Origin: CAWAND01 sp963783335
GTDB lineage: Bacteria > Chloroflexota > Anaerolineae > Anaerolineales > E44-bin32
Assembly: GCA_963783335.1 (NCBI GenBank)
Contig: CAWAND010000010.1
Span: forward strand, 124,001 to 188,000
Length of the DNA stretch: 64,000 nt
Direction: 5' to 3'
The notes under the pieces are model-generated. The model worked only from the letters and a program-made list of their open reading frames with translations. It was not told the origin of the DNA and searched no databases. This document shows positions 63,196 to 64,000 of the stretch, one piece after another. Position 1 is the first letter of the stretch. Each line of letters opens with the position of its first letter. The position numbers and the translations under genes were made by a program.

Positions 63196-63741
63196 ATGAC
63201 AACACCACGGTCGATCCCAATTCTGTTTGTGCTCTTTGTCACAAGCTGCGCGCCGTCAACAGCGGGCGTCACAGGTACCGTCACGCCTGCGCTTCCAGCG
63301 ACAGAGACGCGCATCCCGGCCACGGCAACCGCGCCCCTTGATGGGCCCGTCACTCTGCCTGCCGTCACCCCGTTGCCGATGGACATGCTCCCGCCCGAGG
63401 CGGCTGCCATGGTCGCGCGAGTGAAACAAGATCTGGCCCAACGACTTTCGGCGCCACCGGACGCCACCATGACCCTGCTGTCGGCCGAAGCCGTCACCTG
63501 GCCGGACGCCAGCCTGGGCTGCCCGCGGCCGAACACCGGCTACATCCAGGTGGAGACTCCCGGCTTCATCATCACGCTGCTGGCCAACGGGGGACGCTAC
63601 ACGTATCACACTGACTTGGCGGACAACTACCTGCTGTGTATGAAGGGAGTGCCAGGGGATCCCACGGACGAAGACGGCAACGTGCAGGACGGCTGGCCAA
63701 ACCAGACCGCGACAAGGACGTCGTCACACCTCCGACACTAA
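63196..63741 (+). CDS. Small lipoprotein, unknown function
   Basis: 181 residues. Lipobox LFVTSC, then a Thr/Pro/Ala-rich tether (to about 65). A helical segment (EAAAMVARVKQDLAQRL) is followed by the conserved block EAVTWPDASLGCPRPNTGYI and VETPGFIITLLANGGRYTYH, known from uncharacterised lipoproteins of Chloroflexota and Actinobacteria. ATG 63196 has AAGG five bases upstream. Extracytoplasmic, function unknown. Confidence 0.8.
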   Translation: MTTPRSIPILFVLFVTSCAPSTAGVTGTVTPALPATETRIPATATAPLDGPVTLPAVTPLPMDMLPPEAAAMVARVKQDLAQRLSAPPDATMTLLSAEAVTWPDASLGCPRPNTGYIQVETPGFIITLLANGGRYTYHTDLADNYLLCMKGVPGDPTDEDGNVQDGWPNQTATRTSSHLRH

Positions 63742-63783
63742 CTCCCCACCGCTAGATTTCAGCTTGCCAGTGCAGCAGAATCA

Positions 63784-63811
63784 ATCGGGGCGGCCTTCCG
63801 GCCGCCCCGAT
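63784..63811. terminator. Bidirectional terminator between convergent genes
   Basis: 12-bp stem ATCGGGGCGGCC/GGCCGCCCCGAT with loop TTCC, followed by TTGATC on the plus strand and TGATTC on the minus strand. Confidence 0.7.
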
Positions 63812-63833
63812 TTGATCGTTCATACGGGCAACG

Positions 63834-64000
63834 TCACCTGACGTCGAGCAAGTAGCCCGAGTTCAAGATATGGCCAGCGTGGTTGGTGACCACCATGAAC
63901 TTGACCCGCCCAGAATTGACCGGCGTGGACGAAACCTTGTCGGTCCCGACCTGGGTTTCTGAGTTAACCGAGAGTGAACTGATGCTGTGAAGAGTCATGG
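63834..64000 (-). CDS. C-terminal end of a protein whose gene continues beyond the window
   Basis: On the minus strand an open frame enters at the window edge and stops with TGA at 63836-63834. The visible ~54 residues include SLSVNSETQVGTDKVSSTPV and VVTNHAGHILNSGYLLDVR, a beta-strand-rich end like those of exported proteins nearby. It is the natural client of the terminator at 63784. Identity unknown. Confidence 0.5.
   Translation of the reverse strand, partial: MTLHSISSLSVNSETQVGTDKVSSTPVNSGRVKFMVVTNHAGHILNSGYLLDVR

Noticed and set aside
1..64000. CRISPR arrays, insertion sequences, prophage or integrase signatures
   Set aside because: No regularly spaced short repeats, transposase or integrase motifs were found on either strand.

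Overview
The window is a GC-rich chromosomal segment with no phage, IS or CRISPR. Its gene style suggests a Chloroflexota bacterium, probably Anaerolineae-like: a greA-lysS pair, a multi-GAF hybrid kinase, exported proteins with Pro-Thr linkers, lamin-tail/nuclease proteins and leaderless promoters. This placement is inference; there is no rRNA to confirm it.

Layout. 1-9.4 kb: a carbohydrate-binding exported protein, an acyl-CoA synthetase and an acyl-CoA dehydrogenase, a thioredoxin-like lipoprotein, a formiminotransferase/cyclodeaminase and a CapA-like protein. 9.4-14.4 kb: a TetR-controlled ABC-2/HlyD exporter operon on the minus strand. 14.4-20.1 kb: small membrane proteins, a flippase-like protein, a PHP protein, a PIG-L deacetylase, greA with a short leader hairpin, and lysS. 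20.5-33.1 kb: hsp20, then a signalling operon consisting of a 3041-residue hybrid kinase with TPRs and ten GAF domains, an HPt protein, a receiver-adenylate cyclase, and a cyclic-nucleotide-binding PP2C phosphatase. A tRNA-Lys follows. 33.5-36.8 kb: a decayed and an intact copy of a GT-C glycosyltransferase. 36.9-40 kb: an ECF sigma operon with SRPBCC, YCII/DGPF and VOC genes. 40-44.9 kb: a ferric-reductase-like membrane protein, ApbE and two Gly9-His-tailed exported proteins, divergent from a two-component system. 45-64 kb: a phosphodiester glycosidase, a DUF4173-like membrane protein, an AhpD-like protein, a luciferase-like oxidoreductase, then a run of large exported proteins on the minus strand ending with a lamin-tail nuclease.

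The most notable observation is two independent genes in which an in-frame TGA replaces one cysteine of a redox CXXC motif: W-TGA-P-T-C in the thioredoxin-like lipoprotein (TGA at 5721-5723, minus strand) and C-H-Y-TGA in the AhpD-like protein (TGA at 49735-49737). In each, coding continues in frame and a hairpin with a loop G lies at the distance expected of a bacterial SECIS element. Both are read here as selenoproteins that ordinary gene calling splits in two. No Sec machinery gene is in the window, so this is a prediction.

A second theme is cyclic AMP: the cyclase and the cNMP-binding phosphatase are neighbours, and CRP-like palindromes TGTGA-N6-TCACA recur. A caution: at least ten single-base frameshifts break otherwise well-conserved genes (FTCD, CapA, ABC permease, YCII, DUF4173, luciferase-like, BNR protein, a lipoprotein). 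This pattern suggests sequence error more than decay. The glycosyltransferase copy with four shifts next to an intact copy is the best true pseudogene.
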